Source: Anaerolineales bacterium
Lineage (GTDB): Bacteria > Chloroflexota > Anaerolineae > Aggregatilineales > J027
NCBI GenBank assembly: GCA_020634155.1
Contig: JACKCI010000002.1
Location: 930,001-994,000, forward strand
DNA: 64,000 nt
Direction of reading: 5' to 3'
The translations under genes were made by a program, and so were the position numbers. Within the stretch, counting starts at the first letter, position 1. Every line of letters starts with the position of its first letter. The notes under the pieces were generated by a model. That model ran no database searches. It was not told the origin of the DNA and saw nothing but the letters and a program-made list of their open reading frames with translations. Shown piece after piece: positions 17,108-25,496 of this stretch.

Positions 17108-18466
17108 ATGCCACGTTTATTAATCCGCAATGGGCAAGTTGTGACCCCCACCGACCTCCTCAGTGCTGATGTGTTAATCGAAGATGAGCAGATTGTTGGC
17201 CTCGTGGCTCCTGATAGCATTACATGGCCGGATGCCGAAGTGATTGACGCCACAGGCTGCTATGTAATGCCCGGCCTTGTTGACCCCCATACCCATGTGC
17301 AACTCGATACAGGTATCTACAAAACGGCGGATGACTGGGAGATTGGCACCAAGACGGCGGCCTTTGGCGGCATTACCACCCTTGTTGATTTTGCCACCCA
17401 ATTCCCCGGCATGACCTTCCCTGAAGCCCTCGAAAATCGCCTGAATGAATGCCGTCCTGCGTATATTGATTATAGCCACCACATGATGGTAACTGATCCG
17501 CCCTCCGATGATGATGCCTACCGTGCCGCCCTTACCGAATTGCGCGATTTAGGGGTACCGAGCATCAAACTCTATACCACCTATCGCCCCAATTATTATA
17601 TGGACGATGCGGCTCTACTGCGTACCTTTCAAGCCATGCCAGAGGGGATGATGGCTCTTGTACATTGCGAGAATGATGCTATTGTTAGCGCCGCAACCCA
17701 GCGCTTAGTGGCGGAAGGCAAGACCAGTTGGGCCTATCATGGACAAGGACGGCCTTGGCAAGCCGAGGTCGAAGCGGTGGCGCGGGTGGTGCATCTGGCG
17801 ATGATGGCCCAAGCGACAGTCTACATTGTGCATTGCACCATGCCCCGCTCATTGAAGCACATCAACCGTATGCGCCAGAGCTATCCGCGTGTCTATGGCG
17901 AGACTTGCCCGCAATACTTCACGCTCAACGAAGATGCCTATACTGGCCCTAACCCCGAACACCATATCTTGCAGCCACCGCTCCGTAGCCCCGAAGCCAT
18001 GACCACCATGCGCGACACCATGCACCTAGCTGATGTTATCTCCACTGACCACTGTGATTATTCCTTGGCGCAGAAGCAAGAATTTACGGATTTCACCAAG
18101 ACGCCGGGCGGTCTACCGGGGCTAGAAACATCCCTGCAATTGACCATGCAGCACCTCACCCCCCAAGAGATTGTGGTCAAGATGTCGGCAACGCCAGCCA
18201 AGCTATTTGGCTTGTATCCGCGCAAAGGGGCGCTGCTACCGGGGAGTGATGCCGATGTGGTGATTTATAATCCGCGCCCATCAGTCACTATCCGTGCTGA
18301 CAAGTTACATACGATTGGTGGCTATACTCCCTATGAGGGCCTGACCGTGCAAGGCTATGTGCGAACCACCATTAGCCGAGGCATGATTCTGGTTGATGAG
18401 GGTAAGTTTTATGGCAAAATAGGCCGGGGTCGTTTCTTGAAAGGTGCGCCTTTCTCAACTAAGTGA
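17108..18466 (+). CDS. Dihydropyrimidinase/D-hydantoinase-type amidohydrolase
   Basis: A 452-residue cyclic-amide hydrolase that opens dihydropyrimidine or hydantoin rings. Metal ligands are seen in DPHTHVQLDT, the carboxylated Lys in PSIKLYTTYRPN, His in VHCENDAIV and VHCTMPRSLKH, and the Asp in STDHCDYS. The family segment RKGALLPGSDADVVIYNP is present near the C-terminus. The ATG at 17108 gives the standard N-terminus; an in-frame start at 17024 would overlap the promoter and the divergent gene. The deaminase-like amidohydrolase at 10918 may share a role in nucleobase catabolism, but the two are 5 kb apart. Allantoinase is a less likely alternative. Confidence 0.85.
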   Translation: MPRLLIRNGQVVTPTDLLSADVLIEDEQIVGLVAPDSITWPDAEVIDATGCYVMPGLVDPHTHVQLDTGIYKTADDWEIGTKTAAFGGITTLVDFATQFPGMTFPEALENRLNECRPAYIDYSHHMMVTDPPSDDDAYRAALTELRDLGVPSIKLYTTYRPNYYMDDAALLRTFQAMPEGMMALVHCENDAIVSAATQRLVAEGKTSWAYHGQGRPWQAEVEAVARVVHLAMMAQATVYIVHCTMPRSLKHINRMRQSYPRVYGETCPQYFTLNEDAYTGPNPEHHILQPPLRSPEAMTTMRDTMHLADVISTDHCDYSLAQKQEFTDFTKTPGGLPGLETSLQLTMQHLTPQEIVVKMSATPAKLFGLYPRKGALLPGSDADVVIYNPRPSVTIRADKLHTIGGYTPYEGLTVQGYVRTTISRGMILVDEGKFYGKIGRGRFLKGAPFSTK

Positions 18467-18482
18467 AATATTGCACGAATTT

Positions 18483-18511
18483 TTGTGGTTAGTCGTTGGC
18501 TGTGCTAGAAT
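18483..18511 (+). promoter_or_regulatory. Promoter of the nuo operon
   Basis: TTGTGG (18483-18488), a 17-base spacer and TAGAAT (18506-18511), the latter preceded by TGC, which forms an extended -10. It lies in the 118-base gap between the hydantoinase stop and nuoA, so the leader would be about 65 bases long. Confidence 0.6.
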
Positions 18512-18584
18512 GTTTTACCGCTGCATTGTCAAGCGTTTAACCCTGCGATATACTCATCGCGCAGTTACGGAGGTAGTGGCAGTA

Positions 18585-18953
18585 ATGGAATTAAATGAAT
18601 GGGCGTTTATTGGCGCGTTCTTTGCAATCGCATGGCTGTTGCCTGTAACCCCGATTGTGCTGAACCGTATCCTTGGCCCACGACGTGTCAGCGATAAGAC
18701 CTTGGTCAAGACCGATACGTATGAGTGCGGTGTTGAAACCGTTGGCGACACATGGGGCCAAATCAAACTCCAATATTACCTGTACGCCATTATTTTCCTC
18801 GTCTTTGATGTGGAAATGGTGTTTTTGTTCCCGTGGGCTGTTGCATATAATGCGTTGGGCATTGGGGCTTTTCTGGCTGGTGCCGTTTTTGTCTTTTTGC
18901 TGGTCGAAGGTCTGGTCTACGCATGGCGCAAGGGCGCATTGGAATGGAGTTAA
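18585..18953 (+). CDS. nuoA: NADH-quinone oxidoreductase subunit A
   Basis: A 122-residue membrane subunit of complex I with three transmembrane helices. The conserved switch loop is present as TDTYECGVETVGDTWGQ, with the Cys near the quinone site, followed by FDVEMVFLFPWA. Together with NuoH and NuoJ-K it joins the membrane arm to the quinone site. An upstream in-frame start at 18444 would add 47 residues unlike any NuoA; ATG at 18585 follows ACGGAGGTAG. It heads an operon in which nuoB, C, D and the other hydrophilic subunits do not follow. Confidence 0.93.
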   Translation: MELNEWAFIGAFFAIAWLLPVTPIVLNRILGPRRVSDKTLVKTDTYECGVETVGDTWGQIKLQYYLYAIIFLVFDVEMVFLFPWAVAYNALGIGAFLAGAVFVFLLVEGLVYAWRKGALEWS

Positions 18954-18964
18954 TGGTGTAGGAG

Positions 18965-18985
18965 TATCGGCGGCTAACGCCGATA
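18965..18985 (+). other. Perfect intercistronic hairpin between nuoA and nuoH
   Basis: TATCGGCG and CGCCGATA form an 8-base perfect stem around GCTAA. Only a weak T-rich stretch follows, so it is more likely an mRNA processing or stability element, or a partial terminator. It sits where nuoB-C-D are found in classical operons. Confidence 0.5.
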
Positions 18986-19006
18986 TTTGTGTGTCTGGGA
19001 GAACCT

Positions 19007-20254
19007 ATGAAAGATATTCTTCTTGATCTGGGTTTAGCGGATGGTCTCGCCGCTGTTCTCGCCAATGTCATTGGCGCGGGGATGCTGGCGACGATTTTCT
19101 TGTTAATCCCCATTTTCACGATTTGGGTAGAGCGTAAACTAGCGGCCCGCTTCCAAAACCGGATTGGCCCGAACCGCGCTGGCCCCCTCGGCTTGCTGCA
19201 ATCTTTTGCCGATGTCATCAAGCTGCTGGGTAAGGAAATGATTTTCCCGCGTCATGTGGACGTGGTGCCCTATGTGCTGGCTCCGGTCATTATGGTTTCG
19301 GCAGTTGTATTGATTGTGGCGGTCATCCCCTTGGCTCCCACCATCATCGGTACTGACCTGTCGATTGGGGCGCTCTATTTCATCGCTGTTTCATCGTTTA
19401 CCACCATCTCGGTCGTTATGGCTGGGTGGGGGAGTAACAACAAATATGCCCTGCTAGGGGCTTTCCGTACCGTTGCTCAATTGGTCAGTTATGAAATCCC
19501 GATGGTGTTTATGCTGCTGTTGCCTGTCATGTTGGCGGGGAGCATGAGCATGATGGGGATTGTTGAATTTCAGAGCAACTATTGGATGATTTTCTATCTG
19601 CCGACGGCGGCAATCATTTTCTTAGCAAGCAATATCGCTGAAATTGGCCGTGCGCCCTTCGACCTGATTGAAGCTGAGTCGGAGTTGGTGGCGGGCTATA
19701 TGATTGAATACAGCGCCATGCCCTTTGCCATGTTCTACCTTGCCGAGTTCTTGCACGCCTTTTTGGTGGCGGTTATCTTCTCGGTGCTGTTCTTGGGTGG
19801 CTGGCAAGGCCCGTTTGCTGAGGATTTGCCCGTGCTGGGTATCCTGTACCTGACGGTGAAGACCTTCATCGTCTACTTTGGCATGATGTGGGTGCGTATG
19901 ACCCTCCCACGCTTCCGTATTGACCATATGATGGCCTTTAACTGGAAATTCTTGGTACCCCTAAGCATTGTCCAGTTGTTGGTTGCCGCCTTCATTTGGA
20001 AAATCATGCCAGAACCTGATTTGACGGGCAATTTGATTGAGCGTTGGGTCAATGAATTCCCCCGCATGGCAGTGATGGGGATCTCGGGTCTGGTGGTTGG
20101 TTACGCAAGCCTTGTAATGCTGCGAAATTATGCCAGCCAACAACGCAAGCATATTTTGAGCCTGACCACAACGACTCAAACCTATCCGCTGGCAGTGTCA
20201 CCGACACCCGCCACAGGTCAATCAAGTGTTATTGTCGTCACACCGGGCGACTAA
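19007..20254 (+). CDS. nuoH: NADH-quinone oxidoreductase subunit H
   Basis: The 415-residue quinone-site membrane subunit of complex I with about eight helices. Recognisable segments are IWVERKLAARFQNRIGPNRAGP, the acidic quinone-channel motif EIGRAPFDLIEAESELVAGY, and MTLPRFRIDHMM. A GTG at 18989 is also in frame, but GGGAGA is correctly spaced for ATG at 19007. The C-terminus extends about 50 residues beyond the last helix as a Thr/Ser/Pro-rich tail, longer than in E. coli. nuoI normally follows nuoH and is absent. Confidence 0.95.
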   Translation: MKDILLDLGLADGLAAVLANVIGAGMLATIFLLIPIFTIWVERKLAARFQNRIGPNRAGPLGLLQSFADVIKLLGKEMIFPRHVDVVPYVLAPVIMVSAVVLIVAVIPLAPTIIGTDLSIGALYFIAVSSFTTISVVMAGWGSNNKYALLGAFRTVAQLVSYEIPMVFMLLLPVMLAGSMSMMGIVEFQSNYWMIFYLPTAAIIFLASNIAEIGRAPFDLIEAESELVAGYMIEYSAMPFAMFYLAEFLHAFLVAVIFSVLFLGGWQGPFAEDLPVLGILYLTVKTFIVYFGMMWVRMTLPRFRIDHMMAFNWKFLVPLSIVQLLVAAFIWKIMPEPDLTGNLIERWVNEFPRMAVMGISGLVVGYASLVMLRNYASQQRKHILSLTTTTQTYPLAVSPTPATGQSSVIVVTPGD

Positions 20255-20272
20255 TAAAGGGGTTTTAGGTTT

Positions 20273-20827
20273 ATGGAACTCACGTGGGAATCGCTGGCCT
20301 TTTTGATCTTTAGCGCCATGACGCTAGGGGGAGGCTTTGCAGTTGTCACCCAACGGAACCTATTCCATGCGGCGCTGTTCTTGATGCTGAGTCTGTTCGG
20401 CACTGCTGGTCTGTTTGTGCTGCTGGTTGCCCCATTCCTTGCGGCTGTGCAAGTCTTGGTGTATATCGGCGCGATTGCCATTCTCATCCTCTTCGCTATT
20501 ATGTTGACGCGGCGCATTATGGGCCTAGAGACAACCCTCAATAGTCAGTGGCCGGTGGCCTTGATTACGATGGTTATTCTCTTTGTGTCGCTCCTGCTGG
20601 TCTTGACCCCCTTGGGTGATAACGTCAGTGGGGAACGCCTCAACGCCACCTTTACCGAGATTGACAAAGAAAGCGAAGTGTCCGATGTCTCGTTTACAAC
20701 GGTAGCTGCCATTGGGGAAGCCTTCTCAACCCGTAATGGCTTTGTGCTGCCGTTTGAAATCGTCTCGTTGCTGCTGACCGCTGCCTTGATTGGCGCGATT
20801 GTGGTAGCCCGCGAAGACGAGGCATAG
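20273..20827 (+). CDS. nuoJ: NADH-quinone oxidoreductase subunit J
   Basis: A 184-residue membrane subunit with five predicted helices. It shows the family start (FLIFSAMTLGGGFAVVTQRN), the conserved Tyr/Gly helix QVLVYIGAIAILILFAIML that contains the pi-bulge, and a C-terminal helix ending IVVAREDE. It lies 18 bases after nuoH and just before nuoK, the usual order. It contributes to the E-channel coupling quinone reduction to proton pumping. Confidence 0.93.
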   Translation: MELTWESLAFLIFSAMTLGGGFAVVTQRNLFHAALFLMLSLFGTAGLFVLLVAPFLAAVQVLVYIGAIAILILFAIMLTRRIMGLETTLNSQWPVALITMVILFVSLLLVLTPLGDNVSGERLNATFTEIDKESEVSDVSFTTVAAIGEAFSTRNGFVLPFEIVSLLLTAALIGAIVVAREDEA

Positions 20828-20845
20828 CAGGAGGAAAGGCATACT

Positions 20846-21154
20846 ATGGTACCGTTGTGGATGTTTTTGATGGTGTCGGCGGGCTTATTTAGCTTGGGCG
20901 TCTTTGGCGTCCTGTCCCGTCGCAATGCCATCGCAATTTTGATGAGTGTCGAGTTGATGCTAAATGCCGCCAATATCAATCTGGTGGCGTTTTGGCGCTA
21001 TCTCAACCCAGACAATATCGCGGGGCAGGTCTTCGCGGCTTTTGTGTTTGCGGTTGCCGCTGGTGAAGCCGCTGTCGGCCTTGCGTTGATTTTGGCGATT
21101 TACCGTAACCGCCAAACCGTTATTGTTGAAGACGTGAATTTGATGAAGTGGTAG
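20846..21154 (+). CDS. nuoK: NADH-quinone oxidoreductase subunit K
   Basis: A 102-residue, three-helix membrane subunit of the standard size. The two conserved buried Glu residues of the coupling channel are present in MSVELMLNAANINLVAF and VAAGEAAVGLALILAIYR. AGGAGG precedes the ATG. It sits between nuoJ and nuoL with only short spacers, consistent with one transcript. Confidence 0.95.
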   Translation: MVPLWMFLMVSAGLFSLGVFGVLSRRNAIAILMSVELMLNAANINLVAFWRYLNPDNIAGQVFAAFVFAVAAGEAAVGLALILAIYRNRQTVIVEDVNLMKW

Positions 21155-21158
21155 GTTT

Positions 21159-23663
21159 ATGGACTGGTTAAACGCCAACAATTTACCATGGCTTATTCCG
21201 GTACCGCCGCTTGTCAGCTTCGCCCTGATTGTTTTATTCGTCGGGCGTTCTAAGCTGTGGACAAGCATTGTCGCGGTGACATCGGTCTTTCTCTCGTTCA
21301 TCATGGCGTGGTCGTTGTTCTTCCATACCACCGTTACGGACAAGTTTGGGGTAACGGAGGCAGGAGAGCATATCTATGATCTCCATATCTTTGGGAGCGA
21401 CTTCACATGGATGGACTTAGGGCCAACCGCCTTCAAGATGGGCGTAGCTGTTGACCCCCTGACTGCTGTCATGCTCTTCATGGTACCCTTAGCCATACTC
21501 ATGATTTTTATCTATAGTGTCGGTTACATGCGGGCTTACCCAGTCGGTGACCCCCATGAAATCCGTTTTTCACGGTTCTTGGCCTATTTGAGCTTGTTCG
21601 GTGGTGCCATGTTGACCTTGGTCGTTGCCGATAACTTGTTGCTGCTCTTTGTCGGGTGGGAGGTCATGGGCTTGTGTTCGTACTTGCTTATCGGCTTCTT
21701 AATCGAAAAGAAGAGCGCCTACCAAGCTGCCGTGAAAGCCTTTATGACCACCCGCGTCGCGGACGTGCTGATGCTGGTCGGTATCGGTTATCTCTTCGTG
21801 GAAACGGGTACCCTCAACTTCCGCGAGATTATGCTCAACCCCGAAGTGCTGGAGCGTCTTGGTGATGCCAACTTAACGGGCTTCCTTGGCCTAAGCGCAG
21901 CCTCGATTATCGGGTCGTTCTTGGTCATCGGCACTGTCGGCAAGTCGGCTCAATTCCCCTTGCACGGTTGGTTGCCAGATGCGATGGAAGGCCCCACCCC
22001 CGTTTCTGCTATGATTCATGCGGCAGCGATGGTGTCGGCTGGTGTCTACATGGTCATCCGCATGTTCCCATTGTTGGAAGCGGGCGGCAATCCTCACCAT
22101 GCTGAATACACCCTACCCTTGATTATCATGGGGGTTATCGGCTCGGTGACAGCGCTCGGTGCAGCGGTTTTGGGTATTGCACAAAATGATATTAAACGGG
22201 TCTTGGCCTACTCCACCATCTCCCAACTGGGCTTTATGGTGGCGGCATTGGGCATTGGTGCCTATGTTGCTGCGGCCTTCCACCTGATTACCCATGCTTT
22301 CTTTAAGGCGCTCTTGTTCATGAGTTCCGGCGCAGTCATACACTCGATGGAGCATGGTGAACAGCACATGATAGCGGAGGGCAAGCATCCCCCGCATCGT
22401 GTCCAACCCGGTGAGGCGACCCCTTGGGGTAACACCCACCTTGGCCTCCACGGTGAAGCACCCGATGATGCCGAGTGGCAGCCTGTTATGCCTGATGGTA
22501 TCCAACTCAGCTTTGTAGCGGTTCCCAACGACATGCGTCTGATGGGAGGCTTGATTAACCGCATCCCTGTGACGGCTTTTGCGATGTTGGCGGGTGCTGC
22601 GAGTTTGGCAGGTGCGCCGCTGATTAGTGCGGGCTTCTGGTCAAAAGACGAAATTCTGGCCGATGGCCTGCTCTTCTTGACCGACTCTAGTGCTTTTGAA
22701 GGCCACGCCCCTTGGCTACATATTCTCGTCTTCTTGAGTCTGTTCTTTGCGGCAATTTTGACGGCCTTCTATACCACCCGCATGTGGATGATGACCTTCT
22801 TGGGGCAACCCCGCAGTGAGATGGCGAAGCACGCCACCCTCAAGCACGAGCATCATCACGGTCATGACCACGCCCATGATGAACACGGGCATGCTCATGA
22901 CGAACATGGTCACGTTGAAGCGCACGCAGTGGTGGAGCATCACGATGAGCATCATCATGAGGAACACGCGCCCGCCCAAGGCTTCGACTTCCGTGCATGG
23001 TGGAGTGTCTATAGCAACAGCTTCTTGATGCAAGCGCCGCTGGTGGTCTTGGCTTTCTTTGCGCTGACGGCTGGTTTCGTCGGCATTCACCCAGAGTTCC
23101 CCATCCTTGAATGGTTCACGGGTGGACACAACTTCTTCCACGAATTTGTGGGCAAGACTCTGTTGCATGAGCCGCCCGGCTTACCGTGGAGTTGGTTGCC
23201 CGTCTTGGCCTCATTGACGGCCTTCTTTGTAGGAGCTGGTCTTGGCTATGCGATCTATGGCACCCCGCGTGATGCTGACGAGAAGGACTTCATGAATGTG
23301 GCGCTGGGCGACCCGGTATGGCATGCCCTGCAAAACCGTTTGAACCTTGATAACGTCTGGCTCCGCACCCTGTATATGCCCTTTGAGTGGTTCGGGCGCG
23401 TGGTCGTCTATCGTAATATCGACAAAGAATTGATCGATGAAGCCTTACACGGCATTGCCGATGCGGCTACCGCGATTGGCGAGGCCATTAAGCGCTTCAA
23501 CCGTGTTGTGATTGACGGTGTTGGAGATGGTATTCCGTACTTGATTTGGCAAGGCGGGCGACGGTTCCGCAGCATTCAAAGCGGGCGGATACAACAATAT
23601 CTGCTCTTTAGCGCCTTGATGCTGTTGGCAGTTGGCACCTTCTTCATCTTGCAGTTGTTCTAG
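21159..23663 (+). CDS. nuoL: NADH-quinone oxidoreductase subunit L with His-rich insertion
   Basis: The distal antiporter-like pumping subunit. At 834 residues it is about 200 longer than E. coli NuoL. The pump core is intact: GWEVMGLCSYLLIGF with the conserved Glu, GKSAQFPLHGWLPDAMEGPTPVSA with the conserved Lys, and the lateral helix and final helix (YLLFSALMLLAVGTFFIL) at the C-terminus. Two hydrophilic insertions explain the length. One at about residues 398-455 follows the helix ending HSMEHGEQHM. The other, about residues 561-607, is almost entirely His, Asp, Glu, Ala and Gly, with repeats of HDEHGHAH, and should bind zinc or another transition metal in a solvent loop. Confidence 0.95.
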   Translation: MDWLNANNLPWLIPVPPLVSFALIVLFVGRSKLWTSIVAVTSVFLSFIMAWSLFFHTTVTDKFGVTEAGEHIYDLHIFGSDFTWMDLGPTAFKMGVAVDPLTAVMLFMVPLAILMIFIYSVGYMRAYPVGDPHEIRFSRFLAYLSLFGGAMLTLVVADNLLLLFVGWEVMGLCSYLLIGFLIEKKSAYQAAVKAFMTTRVADVLMLVGIGYLFVETGTLNFREIMLNPEVLERLGDANLTGFLGLSAASIIGSFLVIGTVGKSAQFPLHGWLPDAMEGPTPVSAMIHAAAMVSAGVYMVIRMFPLLEAGGNPHHAEYTLPLIIMGVIGSVTALGAAVLGIAQNDIKRVLAYSTISQLGFMVAALGIGAYVAAAFHLITHAFFKALLFMSSGAVIHSMEHGEQHMIAEGKHPPHRVQPGEATPWGNTHLGLHGEAPDDAEWQPVMPDGIQLSFVAVPNDMRLMGGLINRIPVTAFAMLAGAASLAGAPLISAGFWSKDEILADGLLFLTDSSAFEGHAPWLHILVFLSLFFAAILTAFYTTRMWMMTFLGQPRSEMAKHATLKHEHHHGHDHAHDEHGHAHDEHGHVEAHAVVEHHDEHHHEEHAPAQGFDFRAWWSVYSNSFLMQAPLVVLAFFALTAGFVGIHPEFPILEWFTGGHNFFHEFVGKTLLHEPPGLPWSWLPVLASLTAFFVGAGLGYAIYGTPRDADEKDFMNVALGDPVWHALQNRLNLDNVWLRTLYMPFEWFGRVVVYRNIDKELIDEALHGIADAATAIGEAIKRFNRVVIDGVGDGIPYLIWQGGRRFRSIQSGRIQQYLLFSALMLLAVGTFFILQLF

Positions 23664-23672
23664 GGAGACTGA

Positions 23673-25484
23673 ATGGAAAGCTTCGCTTCTAACCCCTTAA
23701 ATTTACTGGTGTTCTTGCCGCTGATCGGGGCTGCCATTGTCGCCTTTTTGCCGAAGGGTCTACCGAACCTTGCCCGTTGGGCAGCGTTAGTCTTCAGCAT
23801 TCCGACACTGGTCATTGCCATTGGCGTTTTCTATAACGTCCAAAACAACGACCCCGGTTCCAGTGGCTTCTTCTATGAATATACGGCAGCATGGTTCCCC
23901 CAAATCGGGGCCGCGTGGCACCTTGGTGTGGACGGCGTATCGGTCACGATGGTGTTGCTGACGGCTATTTTGGTGCCATTGTCGATATTGATTGCCTTTG
24001 AGCATGATAAAGGCACCCAAGTGGTCTTGGCGTTAATCCTCTTCATGCAGGCCGCCATGATGGGCGTCTTTATCACGATGGATATGGTCGCCTTCTTCAT
24101 TTTCTGGGAACTCGGTTTGGTGCCGATGTACTTCCTCATTAATCAATGGGGTGGGGACAATCGGCGCTATGCCTCCAATAAGTTCTTTATTTACACAATG
24201 GCTGGCTCGTTAGGGCTGCTGCTGGCGATCCAATTGATGGCCTTCAGCGTCGGTGATATTCAAGGCTTGGGGCATCCCACCTTCGACATCCCGACGTGGC
24301 TCCAAACATGGCCCGGCTATACGGGTACCGATGGCAACATTTTGGGTATTGCTGCTGACCGTGTGAAGTATCTAGCCTTTTTAGGGTTCTTTGTGGCCTT
24401 CTCTATCAAAGTCCCGATTTGGCCCTTCCACACATGGCTGCCTGATGCCCACACGGAAGCCCCCACCGCTGGCTCAATGTTGCTGGCAGGTGTCTTGCTC
24501 AAACAAGGTGCTTATGGCTTCATTCGCTTCGTCATCCCCTTGTTTCCGGATGTGGTAGCACGGCCTTATTCTCCACCGGGGTTGGACTTCATTGTCCTCA
24601 ACTTCTCGGAGGTGTTGGCCTTCCTTGCTATGATGGGGATTGTGCTTGGGGCCTTTGCAGCTTGGGCGCAAGATGACTTTAAGAAGCTGGTTGCCTATTC
24701 ATCAGTTAATCACATGGGCTTTGTGGTCATGGGCTTGGCGATGATGGCGATTGTGTATGCGACCTTCTGGAATGCCCAACAAGGCAACTTTGAAACCGCG
24801 CTGGATATTGCAGGCAAGCCCTTGGTGGACGAGGATATAGTCAAACTCGGCGGAGTGGATGGCCTCACCTTAGATGACCTCAGCGCGGCTGATAAGGCTG
24901 CTCTTGCTGAGGAGAAATATGGCACACTCAACCTAACAGGCGATACCAGTATGCGCCAAGACGCCAACGTTGCCATGAATGGCGCGGTCTTGCAGATGTT
25001 CAATCACGGCTTGAGCGCGGCGGCCATGTTCTTGTTGGTTGGTGCCTTATACCACAAAGCCCATACCCGCGACTTGCGGCGTTTTGGTGGCTTGTGGCAC
25101 ACCATTCCGGTCTATGCCACCCTGTTGGTCTTCACCAGCATGGCGAGCTTGGGCCTTCCGGGGCTGAATGGCTTTACGGGCGAGTGGTTGATTGTGGCCG
25201 GGTCGTTCCGCGTCTTCCCTGTGCTGGTACTTATCAGCATGATTGGGTTGTTGCTGACCGGGGCCTATATCCTAAAGGGTATCCAAAAAGTGCTGCATGG
25301 GCCGCCTAATCCAGAATGGATTGAATACCATGAGCATCACCACAGCCTAGAGATTAACCTACGTGAGTTCGTGGCAATCGCTCCGCTCGTGGTCTTGATG
25401 CTGGTCACGGGTCTGTATCCCAACTGGATATTGCCCGCCATTAACGACACGATTTCGGCGATGCTGGCCTTCGCTATCGGCTAA
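23673..25484 (+). CDS. nuoM: NADH-quinone oxidoreductase subunit M, first copy
   Basis: A 603-residue antiporter-like pump subunit with about 14 helices. Motifs: FFIFWELGLVPMYFLI with the pump Glu, VPIWPFHTWLPDAHTEAPTAGSM with the pump Lys, and KKLVAYSSVNHMGFVVMG. A hydrophilic insertion of about 60 residues (about 370-430, rich in Asp and Leu, with LDDLSAADKAAL) lies between helices and is not usual in NuoM. The gene begins 9 bases after nuoL. It is the extra pump-subunit gene, since a second nuoM follows. Confidence 0.93.
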   Translation: MESFASNPLNLLVFLPLIGAAIVAFLPKGLPNLARWAALVFSIPTLVIAIGVFYNVQNNDPGSSGFFYEYTAAWFPQIGAAWHLGVDGVSVTMVLLTAILVPLSILIAFEHDKGTQVVLALILFMQAAMMGVFITMDMVAFFIFWELGLVPMYFLINQWGGDNRRYASNKFFIYTMAGSLGLLLAIQLMAFSVGDIQGLGHPTFDIPTWLQTWPGYTGTDGNILGIAADRVKYLAFLGFFVAFSIKVPIWPFHTWLPDAHTEAPTAGSMLLAGVLLKQGAYGFIRFVIPLFPDVVARPYSPPGLDFIVLNFSEVLAFLAMMGIVLGAFAAWAQDDFKKLVAYSSVNHMGFVVMGLAMMAIVYATFWNAQQGNFETALDIAGKPLVDEDIVKLGGVDGLTLDDLSAADKAALAEEKYGTLNLTGDTSMRQDANVAMNGAVLQMFNHGLSAAAMFLLVGALYHKAHTRDLRRFGGLWHTIPVYATLLVFTSMASLGLPGLNGFTGEWLIVAGSFRVFPVLVLISMIGLLLTGAYILKGIQKVLHGPPNPEWIEYHEHHHSLEINLREFVAIAPLVVLMLVTGLYPNWILPAINDTISAMLAFAIG

Positions 25485-25496
25485 AGGGAGTAACGT

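Noticed and set aside
18444..18584. 47-residue N-terminal extension of NuoA
   Set aside because: It overlaps the hydantoinase stop and the probable nuo promoter, and NuoA proteins begin near the ATG at 18585.
22840..22985. His-rich stretch of nuoL as a tandem DNA repeat or assembly artefact
   Set aside because: The codons vary and the frame stays open through to a normal NuoL C-terminus, so it is a real coding insertion.
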